The notes beneath the pieces are model-generated. The model was not told where the DNA came from. It ran no database searches and was given only the letters and a program-made list of their open reading frames with translations. This document shows positions 1 through 7,359 of a stretch of DNA of 64,000 bases, piece by piece; position 1 is the first letter of the stretch, and the number at the start of each line of letters is the position of its first letter. The translations under genes and the position numbers were made by a program. Origin of the DNA: Variovorax boronicumulans (GTDB lineage: Bacteria; Pseudomonadota; Gammaproteobacteria; Burkholderiales; Burkholderiaceae_C); assembly GCF_019352895.1 (NCBI RefSeq), contig NZ_JAAAFX010000014.1, forward strand, positions 124,001 to 188,000, written 5' to 3'.

Positions 1-993
1 GGCGCAGCGCTGGTCGTAGATGCGCGCGCCGCGTTCCATGGTGCCGACGTCGCGCCGTTGCGGTGCGGGCGCCGACGTGGTGGTGTCGGGCAGCTTCTGC
101 AGGTAGAGCGCCATCGCCGTGAGGTCGGCCTCGCTCAGGTGCTGGGTGCTGCGGTAGACCACGTCGGCCATCGGGCCCATCACCGAGCCGCCGGGCGCGG
201 TGCCGTTCTTCAGCAGCGCCACCACATGGCGCGTTTCCCAGTCGGCCACCGAAGCTTCGCGCTTGGAGGTGAGCGAAGGTGCGTACCAGTTCTCGATCGG
301 GATCAGGCCGCCCGACAGGCCGCGTTTTTCTTCGGTGGCGCCCAGCACGTTGCGCGTGCCGTGGCAGGCGATGCAGTGGCCCAGGCCTTCGACCAGGTAG
401 GCGCCGCGGTTCCATTCGGCCGGCTGCGCCGGATCGGGCACGAAGGGCGCAGGCGTGAACGAGAGCGCGCGCCAGACGGCCAGCGCGGCCTGCGTGTCGT
501 AGGGGAAGCGCAGCCGGTGCGGCGCGTTCGGCGTGGCCGACGCCGGCACGCTGCGCAGGTAGGCGTAGAGCGCGTCGGAATCCTCGCGCGTGATGCGCGT
601 GAAGCTCGGATACGGGAAGGCCGGGTAGAGCAGGCGGCCGTCCTTGCCGCGGCCGTTGTGCAGGGCGCGCCAGAAGTGCGCGGGGCTCCAGCTGCCGATG
701 CCCTGCTGGACGTCGGGCGTGAGGTTGCCTGCGTAGACGGTGCCGAAGGGCGTCTCGATGCCCAGGCCGCCCGCGTAGGCCTGGCCGCCGCGCACCGTGT
801 GGCAGCCCGCGCAGTTGCCGGCCAGCGCGAGGTAGCGGCCGCGGTCGACCTGGGCCGGCGTCGCTTCGAAGGCGGAGCCGGCCTCGGCGGGCAGCGTGTC
901 TTCGCCGCGCAGGTTGAGTGCGACCAGCGCCGCGGTGCCGAGCACCAGCAGCACGACCAGGCCGGCGAGGAGGTAGAGGAAGCGTTTCAACAT
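1..993 (-). CDS. Membrane-anchored multihaem cytochrome c (3' end beyond window)
   Basis: This is a periplasmic electron-transfer protein of the three-haem alcohol/gluconate dehydrogenase cytochrome subunit type. It begins MLKRFLYLLAGLVVLLVLG, an uncleaved or cleavable hydrophobic N-terminus, and has CAGCH near residue 63 and CIACH near residue 200. A third Cys (YDQRC) sits exactly at the window edge where a third haem site would be expected. The gene runs off the left end, so the last part is unseen. It starts 11 bases after the stop of the dihaem cytochrome upstream and is probably the last visible gene of the oxidase operon. Such subunits usually pass electrons from a periplasmic dehydrogenase to quinone or to an oxidase; the partner dehydrogenase is not in view, so the substrate is unknown. 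Confidence 0.8.
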   Translation of the reverse strand, partial: MLKRFLYLLAGLVVLLVLGTAALVALNLRGEDTLPAEAGSAFEATPAQVDRGRYLALAGNCAGCHTVRGGQAYAGGLGIETPFGTVYAGNLTPDVQQGIGSWSPAHFWRALHNGRGKDGRLLYPAFPYPSFTRITREDSDALYAYLRSVPASATPNAPHRLRFPYDTQAALAVWRALSFTPAPFVPDPAQPAEWNRGAYLVEGLGHCIACHGTRNVLGATEEKRGLSGGLIPIENWYAPSLTSKREASVADWETRHVVALLKNGTAPGGSVMGPMADVVYRSTQHLSEADLTAMALYLQKLPDTTTSAPAPQRRDVGTMERGARIYDQRCA

Positions 994-1003
994 GCTCGCG
1001 CCC

Positions 1004-1747
1004 TCACTTCTTCACCGAGGCCGGCATGGCGCTGCAGGGCATGGGCAGCGGGCCGGGCAATGCGGCCACGGCCTTGGCGCGGTCGGGTACGGGTTGCAGC
1101 GCGAGCCAAGCCGCGACGGCGTTGATGTCGGCGGTGTCCAGCTTGCGGCCGACCTGGGCCATGCAGTCGGGCGCAAGCGCGTGGCGGTCGTCGGTGAGCC
1201 AGGCGCCGAGCTGCGAGGACAGGTAGAGCCGCGGCAGGCCGACCAGCGCCGGGATGCCGGGCTGCACGCCGGTGAGCGCCGCGCCGTGGCACTGGGTGCA
1301 GGCGGGGATGCCGCGCGCCGCGTCGCCCTGCAGCGCCAGCGCCTTGCCGCGCGCCAGCGTTTCGGCCGAGGCGTCGCTGACGGTCGAGACCGCGGGGTAG
1401 GGCAGGTCGAGCCCGGCGAAGTAGGCGGCCATTTCGCGCAGGTAGTCGTCCGACAGGTGCTGCACCAGGTGGACCATGTCCGAGTTGAAGCGCCGGCCGT
1501 CGCGGAAGCTCACCAGCTGGTTGAACAGGTAGCCCTCGGGCTTGCCGGCCAGCCGCGGGAAGAAGGCCGCATTGTTGGTCGCGCCTTCGCGGCCGTGGCA
1601 GGCGATGCAGGCCGCCACGCGCTGCGCGATGGTGTCGGGGACGGCACGCGATGCGGCGGGTGCGGGTTCGGCCGCCGCGGCCAGCATGGGGAGGACGCCG
1701 AGTGCGAGCAGGGCCAGCAGGCGGCGGGAGGAATGCAGCAGCTTCAA
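1004..1747 (-). CDS. Dihaem c-type cytochrome (c553/c4-like)
   Basis: This is a periplasmic soluble cytochrome with two haem-binding sites, CIACHGREG and CTQCHGAAL, in two similar halves, as in cytochrome c4/c553-type electron carriers. I chose a TTG start at 1747, which gives MKLLHSSRRLLALLALGVL, a typical Sec signal peptide ending near AAAAEP. The open frame continues upstream to an ATG at 1852, but that would put a long non-signal segment in front of the signal peptide. No strong ribosome-binding site is visible, so the start is uncertain. It lies 139 bases after lrgB and 10 bases before the trihaem cytochrome on the same strand. It probably delivers electrons to the upstream cbb3-like oxidase. 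Confidence 0.8.
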   Translation of the reverse strand: MKLLHSSRRLLALLALGVLPMLAAAAEPAPAASRAVPDTIAQRVAACIACHGREGATNNAAFFPRLAGKPEGYLFNQLVSFRDGRRFNSDMVHLVQHLSDDYLREMAAYFAGLDLPYPAVSTVSDASAETLARGKALALQGDAARGIPACTQCHGAALTGVQPGIPALVGLPRLYLSSQLGAWLTDDRHALAPDCMAQVGRKLDTADINAVAAWLALQPVPDRAKAVAALPGPLPMPCSAMPASVKK

Positions 1748-1886
1748 ATCGGGGGCGCTTGTCGTCGTGATCGTGATCGTGGGCGCGCACGCACTCGGGC
1801 GCGCGCGGGGACAGGGCCGATTGTCGGCTGTGGGTCCGGAGCCGAACAGCATCAGTTGCGGTCGCTTCGACCCTAGCAGTTGGGGT

Positions 1887-2621
1887 CTACAGCCAGCCGA
1901 TGCACTGGAAACACACGACCGCCAGCGGCATCAGCAGCGCGGTCGCGATGCCGTTGAGCCCCATGGCCAGCGCGGCGAAGGCGCCCGTGCCCGGGTGCTC
2001 CTGCAGCTCGCGCGCCATGCCGATCGCATGGGCCGTGAGCCCGATCGCGAAGCCGCGCGCGGCCGGGTCGTGCACCCGCAGCAGGTCGAGCAGCGGGCGC
2101 GAGACCACGGTGCCGGCGATGCCCGTGAGCGCCACCGCCACCGCAGCCAGCGCCGGCAGCCCGCCGAAGCGTTCGGCCACCGGCATCGCGATCGGCATGG
2201 TGGCCGACTTGGGCGCCAGCGACATCAGCGTCTCGCGCGAGCCGCCCAGCGCCCAGGCCACGCCCACGGCCGAAGCGATGGCCGTGAGGGAGCCCACCGC
2301 CAGCGCGATGCACAGCGGTCGCCAGATGGCCTTGAGCCGGGCCCGGTGCCCGAACAGCGGCACCGCGAGCGCGACCGTCGCCGGCCCGACGAGCAAAGTC
2401 AGCAGCTGCGTGCCCTGCGCATAGACCGGGTAGGGCGTGCCGCTGAGCCACAGCACGCCGACCACCAGCGCGACCGCGGTGAACACCGGGATCAGCAGCG
2501 GGCGGCCGCCGCTGCAGCGGTAGAGCCATTGCGCGAGCAGGTAGGCCGCCAGCGTCACGCCCAGCCAGAGCAAGGGCGAGGCGGCGAAGCGTGCCCAGTC
2601 CGGTACCGATGCCGCGGTCAT
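1887..2621 (-). CDS. lrgB: LrgB/CidB-family membrane protein
   Basis: The 244-residue protein is almost wholly hydrophobic with many predicted membrane helices. It carries the family features PLLIPVF near the N-terminus and the conserved segments KSATMPIAMP and GFAIGLTAHAIGMARE. LrgB proteins act with LrgA/CidA in holin-like control of murein hydrolase export and, in some bacteria, pyruvate uptake. The ATG at 2621 overlaps the lrgA stop by four bases, so the two are translationally coupled. What is odd is the setting: the pair forms part of an oxidase operon rather than standing alone beside a LysR/LytSR regulator. Confidence 0.88.
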   Translation of the reverse strand: MTAASVPDWARFAASPLLWLGVTLAAYLLAQWLYRCSGGRPLLIPVFTAVALVVGVLWLSGTPYPVYAQGTQLLTLLVGPATVALAVPLFGHRARLKAIWRPLCIALAVGSLTAIASAVGVAWALGGSRETLMSLAPKSATMPIAMPVAERFGGLPALAAVAVALTGIAGTVVSRPLLDLLRVHDPAARGFAIGLTAHAIGMARELQEHPGTGAFAALAMGLNGIATALLMPLAVVCFQCIGWL

Positions 2622-2971
2622 GGCGCGTCGGCCGCCTGGCGCCGCAACAGCCAGTTCAGCGTGAGCGCGGTCACGGCCAGCGTGACGATCGCGCCCACCA
2701 CGCAGGCCGCGAGAAAGGGTCGCCATTCGCGGGCCACGCGCTCGAAGTGCAACATCACGCCGGCCACCGCGGGCAAGAACAGCAGCATCATGTGCTGCAG
2801 CAGCGTGCCGGCGGTGCGCTCCAGCGCGGCCGGCACATAGCCCATCACCGCCAGCGCCGCCGACAGCAGCAGCATGCCGACCAAGGCGCCGGGCAGCGGC
2901 AGGCCGAAGCCCAGCACCAGCATCTCGCCCAGCAGCTGGAGGCCGATCAGCGTGGCAAGGGCCTGCATCAT
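2618..2971 (-). CDS. lrgA: LrgA/CidA-family holin-like protein
   Basis: This is a 117-residue membrane protein with about four hydrophobic segments and the family signature LPLPGALVGMLLL followed by HMMLLFLPAVAGVM. It is the usual partner of LrgB. The ATG at 2971 (a second ATG follows at 2968) overlaps the preceding gene's stop by four bases, and its own stop overlaps the lrgB start by four bases. This gives a continuous coupled string from the CtaG-like gene through lrgB. Family knowledge supports a holin-like or small-metabolite transport role; a link to respiration is inferred only from the operon. Confidence 0.87.
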   Translation of the reverse strand: MMQALATLIGLQLLGEMLVLGFGLPLPGALVGMLLLSAALAVMGYVPAALERTAGTLLQHMMLLFLPAVAGVMLHFERVAREWRPFLAACVVGAIVTLAVTALTLNWLLRRQAADAP

Positions 2972-3576
2972 GGCGTGGCCGCCGCGGCCGATGCGTCGTC
3001 GTCCGCCTGCGTGAAAACGCGCGACACGAAGGCCAGGTGCGCCAGCCACAGAGCCAGGCCCGCCACGGCCCAGAGCACCAGCGCGCGACCGGCCGTGGGT
3101 TGCTGGTCGACCAGGTAGACCGCGCACAACTGCAGCGGCGCCTCCTGGTAGAGCAGGCCCGCGGCCAGCATCATCCAGAAGCCGTTGAGCACGAAGAAGG
3201 CCTGCAGCACCGTGCCCGCGCGCGGCCACGAGGCGGCAGCCCAGGCGCCTGCAGCCACCAGGCTCGCCACCTTGGCCAGCGCCAAGCCCTCGTGCAGCAC
3301 CGCGCGGTCGAGTGCGGCCGGCAGCATCCAGAAGCCGGTGGTGCACAGAGCGGCCAGCAGGCCCGGCAGGCCGTGCGCGTTCCAGGCGGCGAAGCGTTGC
3401 GAGCGTGCCGCACCGCTGCACCGCGGCAGCGCGCAGCCCAGCAGGAACAGGGCTGGCAGCTCGAGCCCCATGTGCCGTGCCATCGTGTGTTCGAGCCAGG
3501 GGTGTGCGGGCGCGAGCGCGGCGATCCCCAGCGCCGGTGCGCAGGCGATCAGCGTGCGGTGCGTGGCGGGTGTCAT
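2968..3576 (-). CDS. Short CtaG-like (caa3-type assembly) membrane protein
   Basis: This 202-residue membrane protein has roughly six hydrophobic segments. Near residues 26-50 it has HPWLEHTMARHMGLELPAL, which resembles the His/Met-rich motif of caa3-type CtaG copper-assembly proteins (H-x3-H-M-x-L followed by a hydrophobic run). It is shorter than usual CtaG-like proteins. It lies between sco and lrgA with 4-base overlaps on both sides, so a role in CuB or oxidase assembly is reasonable. The family call rests on the motif and context, not on strong overall similarity; it could instead be an unassigned oxidase-linked membrane protein. Confidence 0.55.
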   Translation of the reverse strand: MTPATHRTLIACAPALGIAALAPAHPWLEHTMARHMGLELPALFLLGCALPRCSGAARSQRFAAWNAHGLPGLLAALCTTGFWMLPAALDRAVLHEGLALAKVASLVAAGAWAAASWPRAGTVLQAFFVLNGFWMMLAAGLLYQEAPLQLCAVYLVDQQPTAGRALVLWAVAGLALWLAHLAFVSRVFTQADDDASAAAATP

Positions 3577-4193
3577 GGCGCGCGCAGCTGCGCGGCCAGC
3601 GCGATGTCGGGCCGGTCGACGTCGTAGGCATGGGCGAGCCGGCCCTGGCCGTCGACCACGAACAGCGCCGCGTTATGCACATAGCCGCCCAGGCCATCGG
3701 GCAGCACCACCACGCCGAACAGCGCGAGCATCTGCGCCAGCTGTGCGGCATCGGCCACCGTGGCGAAGCGCCACAGCGCGGGGTCGGCGTCGAGCCGCCG
3801 CGCATGTTCCGCCAGTACCGCGGGCGTGTCGTTGGCGGGGTCGAAGCTCAGCGTGAGCAGGCGCATCTGCCCTTCGAGTCCGCGGGCCCGGATCTCCGAC
3901 TGCAGCCAGGACTGGCCCGAGGCGCTGGTCAGGCACACGGTCTGGCAGCGCAGGTACTGCAGCGTCACGAAGGTGATCGGCGCGTTCGGTGCCGCGTAGT
4001 CGCTCAGCGCAAGGCGGCGGGCCGCCCCGTCGACCAGGGCGAGGTCCGGCAGCGCACGCGGCGCCTGTTCGATGTCGGCGCGCCGCACGCCGTCGGAGGT
4101 CACGGCCGCGAAGCCGCGCGTCACGCCCGCGAAGGCCGCGAGCGCCAGCGCCGCGACGGCCAGCGTGGCGAGCGCCGTGCGCGCGGCGCTCAT
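3573..4193 (-). CDS. SCO1/SenC-family copper chaperone
   Basis: This is a 206-residue periplasmic thioredoxin-fold protein held by an N-terminal hydrophobic anchor (residues 8-24). The copper-binding CxxxC is present as C83-QTV-C87, and the third ligand His is at about residue 173 in YVHNAALFVVD. Sco proteins deliver copper to haem-copper oxidases or act as thiol reductases during their assembly. The usual F-T-x-C-P-x-x-C context is altered to QYLRCQTVC, lacking the Pro, so it is somewhat divergent. The start codon overlaps the CcoP-like gene stop by four bases, tying it to the oxidase operon. Confidence 0.88.
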   Translation of the reverse strand: MSAARTALATLAVAALALAAFAGVTRGFAAVTSDGVRRADIEQAPRALPDLALVDGAARRLALSDYAAPNAPITFVTLQYLRCQTVCLTSASGQSWLQSEIRARGLEGQMRLLTLSFDPANDTPAVLAEHARRLDADPALWRFATVADAAQLAQMLALFGVVVLPDGLGGYVHNAALFVVDGQGRLAHAYDVDRPDIALAAQLRAP

Positions 4194-4801
4194 GGCGTGG
4201 CGTCCGCCCTGGCCAGGAAGTCCTGCAGTGCCTTCACGCCGTTCCACGGTTCGGTGCGACTGGCCGACGCCGCGCGCGCGGCCTGCACCGCGTCGGCCGT
4301 GACCGGCGGGCTGTCGTTGCCCCATTCGCCGCGCACGAAGCTCAGCACGGCCGCGAGTTCGGCGTCGTTCATCTGCTCGCCGAAGGCCGGCATGGCGCCG
4401 TTGTAGGTGGTGCCCGCGACCTCGATCGGACCGTTCAGGCCGTGCAGCAGGATCTGCACCGGCAGCGCGGGCGCGTCCTTCACCCAGGATGCGCCCGCGA
4501 GCGGCGGGAACACGCCCGGCAGGCCCTGGCCGTTGGCCTGGTGGCAGGCCTGGCACTTGGCGACGAAGAGCTGGCGGCCATCGACCGCGCCGCCCGGCGC
4601 CGCGGCCGCGCCCTGCGCCAGCGTGGCCGGCTGGCGCTGGTCGCCCAGGCCGGCCAGGCCGTCGGGCCGCGCCAGCACGATGTAGGCCAGCGCCCAGGCG
4701 ATCAGCGCACCGACCAGGGCCAGCACCACGTGCGGCACCGGGTTGTACTGCTCGTGCGGATCGTCGTGTTCGCTTTTACGGTTTTGCGGCGGCGGGGGCA
4801 T
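4190..4801 (-). CDS. CcoP-like membrane-anchored monohaem cytochrome c
   Basis: The N-terminus, with DPHEQYNPVPHVVL followed by one membrane helix, resembles the start of CcoP (DGIxEYDNPLPRWW-type). It is followed by a single cytochrome c domain with CQACH near residue 84 and an axial Met candidate in GAMPAFGEQM. True CcoP has two haem c domains, so this is a reduced form, about 203 residues against about 300. It overlaps the ccoO-like gene by 26 bases and sco by four. It probably acts as the electron-entry subunit of the oxidase. Confidence 0.78.
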   Translation of the reverse strand: MPPPPQNRKSEHDDPHEQYNPVPHVVLALVGALIAWALAYIVLARPDGLAGLGDQRQPATLAQGAAAAPGGAVDGRQLFVAKCQACHQANGQGLPGVFPPLAGASWVKDAPALPVQILLHGLNGPIEVAGTTYNGAMPAFGEQMNDAELAAVLSFVRGEWGNDSPPVTADAVQAARAASASRTEPWNGVKALQDFLARADATP

Positions 4802-5471
4802 CGGGCTTCTGTCCTTCGGTGGGGGTCTCGGGCACGCCGGTGGCGCGGCCGGGCGGCAGCAGGCGGATCACCGCCTCGGCCTGGGCCGGCGTGAGCACCG
4901 GGTATTCGCGCTTCAGGCTCTGCAGGTAGGCCACGAGGTCGAGCGCCTCGGGCTTCGCCACCACGATCTCGCTGAGCGACACCGTGCCCGGCGGCAGCGT
5001 GACCACGCGCTCGCCCTTGGTCACGGTCTGCTCGTTCTTGACCTCGAACAGGAAGCGGTAGGCCGGCATGTTGCTGCCGGCCACATAGGCGCGCGGCTGG
5101 AACAGGTGGCCCAGGTGCCAGTCGGCGCTGGGCTGGCGCACGCCGATGTTGAACAGGTCGGGGCCGGTGCGCATGGTGCCCAGCAGCGGCGGCGCGTCGT
5201 AGTGGTAGTCGCCGGCCACCGAGGCGCGGCCCCAGCCGCGGCGCGCGTCGGCGATGCCCGCGCCGGTGGTGCTGGGCTGCTGCGTGTGGCAGGCGATGCA
5301 GCCGTTGGCCATGTAGACCGCGCGGCCGCGCAGCTCCTGGCTCGAGTAGGGCTTGAGCGCCGGTGGCGCCGGATCGTCCTTGAGCTGCAGGAAGGGCACC
5401 ACGATCATGGCCGCGGTGGCGAGGGACAGCGTGACCATGGCCCCGCTGACGAGCTTGAGTTCGTTTTCCAT
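4776..5471 (-). CDS. CcoO-like monohaem cytochrome c oxidase subunit II
   Basis: This 231-residue protein has an N-terminal membrane anchor and one haem site, NGCIACHTQQ, near residue 58. It also has the CcoO hallmarks RRGWGRASVAGDYHYD, GTMRTGPDL and the Met-bearing NMPAYRFLF. CcoO accepts electrons and passes them to the CcoN catalytic subunit of cbb3 oxidases. It starts nine bases after the ccoN stop. The C-terminal tail is rich in Pro, Ala and Lys and overlaps the start of the CcoP-like gene in another frame. Confidence 0.87.
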   Translation of the reverse strand: MENELKLVSGAMVTLSLATAAMIVVPFLQLKDDPAPPALKPYSSQELRGRAVYMANGCIACHTQQPSTTGAGIADARRGWGRASVAGDYHYDAPPLLGTMRTGPDLFNIGVRQPSADWHLGHLFQPRAYVAGSNMPAYRFLFEVKNEQTVTKGERVVTLPPGTVSLSEIVVAKPEALDLVAYLQSLKREYPVLTPAQAEAVIRLLPPGRATGVPETPTEGQKPDAPAAAKP

Positions 5472-5480
5472 CAGGGGGCC

Positions 5481-7112
5481 TCAGGCGGTGGTGACGGGCG
5501 CGGCGAGGCGCTCGGCGGGGGCGAACACGCCCGAGCGCGCGGAGATCAGCAGCACGTGCCAGGCGAACACCAGGTGGCCGAGCGTCATCAGCGCGCCGCC
5601 GACCGAGCGGCCCTGCAGCCAGGGCAGCGTGACCGCCACCGCGTCCATGAAGGGGCGCGCCGGGTCGAGCAGGATCAGCCCCTGCAGCACGCCGCCGATG
5701 CTCAGCGTCACCATGTAGACCGTGAAGCCCGCCACCACCAGCCAGAAGTGCAGGCTGATCAGCGCCGGCTGCGGCCAGCGCACGTCGAGGATGCGCGGCA
5801 GCGCGAAGTAGACGCCGCCGAAGATCACCATCGAGACGAAGCCGTACATGCCCAGGTGGGCGTGGGCCACGGTGAAGTGGGTGAAGTGCGTGACCGCGTT
5901 GAAGGAGCGCAGCGCCTGGAACGAACCCTGCAGCGAGGCGAAGGTGTACATCACGGCGCCGAAGACGATGAAGCGCAGCACGTGCGAATGCCGCAGCGCG
6001 CCGAAGTGGCCCTTGAGCGTGAGGTGCTGGTTGACCGAGAACGCGACCACCGGGATCACCATCATCACGCTCTGCACGATCGACAGCGTGATCAGCCATT
6101 CGGGGATCGGCCCGCCGATCAGGTGGTGCGCGCCGACCTGGCCGTAGAAGAAGGCCAGCGTCCAGAAGCCCAGCAGCGAGAGGTTGTACGAGCGCACCGG
6201 CCGGCCGATGACCTTGGGCAGGAAGTAGTAGACGCAGGCCAGCGACAGCGGCGTGTAGAACAGGCCCAGCACGTTGTGGCCGAACCACCAGTTCATGGTC
6301 GCCTGCTCGACGCCGAAGTGCACGCCGGGCACCTTGGCCACGATGTAGAGCGTGGGAAACCAGAACAGCGCCGCGCCCATGTACCAGACCGACACGTAGA
6401 GATGCTGCACCTGGCGGCGCTGCAGCATCAGCGCCATCGGCAGGCCGATCAGCATGCCGCCGAGCGCGAACAGCGCGCCGATCTGCCAGGGGATCTCCAG
6501 CCATTCCATGCCCGCGTTGATGCCCACCGCCAGGCCGCCCAGGCCCGCGACCAGGCCGGCGTTCCAGAGCAGCGTGCCGACGATGACCAATCGTCCGCCC
6601 TGCAGCTGCGTCTTGAGCAGGCGCGGCAGCATCCAGATCGACAGACCGAGCAGGCCCATCGGCGCCCAGCCGTAGGCCACGGCATTCAGGTGCAGCGTGC
6701 GTAGCCGGCCGAAGCCGAGCCAGGCCTGGTCGGTCAGCAGGTCGGGCCAGTGCAGTTTCAGCGAGCTCAGCAGGCCGGCGGCCGAGGCCACCACCAGCCA
6801 GACCGTGGCGCAGGCGATCAGCATGAAGGCCGGGAAGGAGCTCGAGCGGTCGGCCGCCTCGCGCGCGGCCAGCTCGGTGGGCGCGGGGCCGGCGACCTCG
6901 CCGGCGTGCGCCGCGACCACGCGCGTGAGCGCATGGTGCTGGTCGGCGCTGGCCGAGGGCTCTTCGGGTCGGCCGATCTCGCCCGGCGAGAAGATGGTGC
7001 GCGCGCCACTGGACTCGGCGTCGAACAGGCCCTTGCGCAGCGACCAGATGAAGCCGAACAGGCCGACGATGGAAAGAAGGAAGGTGGCCAGCAGCAGGGC
7101 GGTGGGATTCAT
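5481..7112 (-). CDS. ccoN: cbb3-type oxidase subunit I with CcoS-like N-terminus
   Basis: This is the catalytic, haem-copper subunit of a C-family oxygen reductase, 543 residues from the ATG at 7112. Residues 1-45 (FIWSLRKGLFD, then ARTIFSPGE) look like the small assembly protein CcoS, joined by a linker rich in Ala, Glu and Pro to the CcoN core that starts near residue 93. Ligands can be placed: low-spin haem His141 in RLRTLHLNAV, CuB His279 in NWWFGHN, His329-His330 in GAHH, and haem His417/His419 in AHAHLG. Tyr323 lies 44 residues after His279 and six before His329, the spacing of the His-Tyr crosslink in cbb3 oxidases. This favours oxygen over nitric-oxide reduction. It is the first gene of the operon, divergent from a MocR regulator. 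Confidence 0.9.
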   Translation of the reverse strand: MNPTALLLATFLLSIVGLFGFIWSLRKGLFDAESSGARTIFSPGEIGRPEEPSASADQHHALTRVVAAHAGEVAGPAPTELAAREAADRSSSFPAFMLIACATVWLVVASAAGLLSSLKLHWPDLLTDQAWLGFGRLRTLHLNAVAYGWAPMGLLGLSIWMLPRLLKTQLQGGRLVIVGTLLWNAGLVAGLGGLAVGINAGMEWLEIPWQIGALFALGGMLIGLPMALMLQRRQVQHLYVSVWYMGAALFWFPTLYIVAKVPGVHFGVEQATMNWWFGHNVLGLFYTPLSLACVYYFLPKVIGRPVRSYNLSLLGFWTLAFFYGQVGAHHLIGGPIPEWLITLSIVQSVMMVIPVVAFSVNQHLTLKGHFGALRHSHVLRFIVFGAVMYTFASLQGSFQALRSFNAVTHFTHFTVAHAHLGMYGFVSMVIFGGVYFALPRILDVRWPQPALISLHFWLVVAGFTVYMVTLSIGGVLQGLILLDPARPFMDAVAVTLPWLQGRSVGGALMTLGHLVFAWHVLLISARSGVFAPAERLAAPVTTA

Positions 7113-7180
7113 GGGCACTCGTGGGGCAGCTTCGCCCCGTTCCCTGCGGAGGCGGTGGGCGGTGGCGAAGACGGAAGCCG

Positions 7181-7254
7181 ATGCTAGGTCGAACGCATCA
7201 GTTGAAGAATCATCAGTTGGCTGGTGAAAAACCGGATCAGAAGGAACGCGTTCC
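7181..7254. promoter_or_regulatory. Divergent ccoN / mocR control region with 9-bp direct repeat
   Basis: The 247-base gap between ccoN and the MocR gene holds an exact direct repeat CATCAGTTG at 7196-7204 and 7211-7219, 15 bases apart, and a perfect palindrome GGAACGCGTTCC at 7243-7254. On the minus strand a TAGCAT box (7181-7186) could serve as a -10 for the oxidase operon, with the repeats at its -35 side. MocR proteins are known to bind direct repeats, so autoregulation plus control of the oxidase operon is a plausible inference. No canonical FNR box is visible. Confidence 0.45.
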
Positions 7255-7359
7255 AGAGGAATACACTGGCGGGACCGAATCGGCGCAGTTGCCTCAGCTG
7301 GTCGAATCACCCCAGAAAATACGGATCAGGTGTGCCGCCTGCTCCTTCCGGAGCCCTCC

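Noticed and set aside
1748..1852. ATG 1852 as start of the dihaem cytochrome
   Set aside because: It would place 35 residues ahead of a clean signal peptide; TTG 1747 is more likely.
4743..6704. 653-codon plus-strand open frame across the oxidase genes
   Set aside because: It is antisense to ccoO and ccoN, rich in His, Arg, Gln and Ala, and has no recognisable domain, so it is a shadow of third-codon-position GC.
7196..7215. Possible FNR box TTGAA...ATCAG before ccoN
   Set aside because: The spacer is five bases and the half-sites are poor; the direct repeat explains the sequence better.
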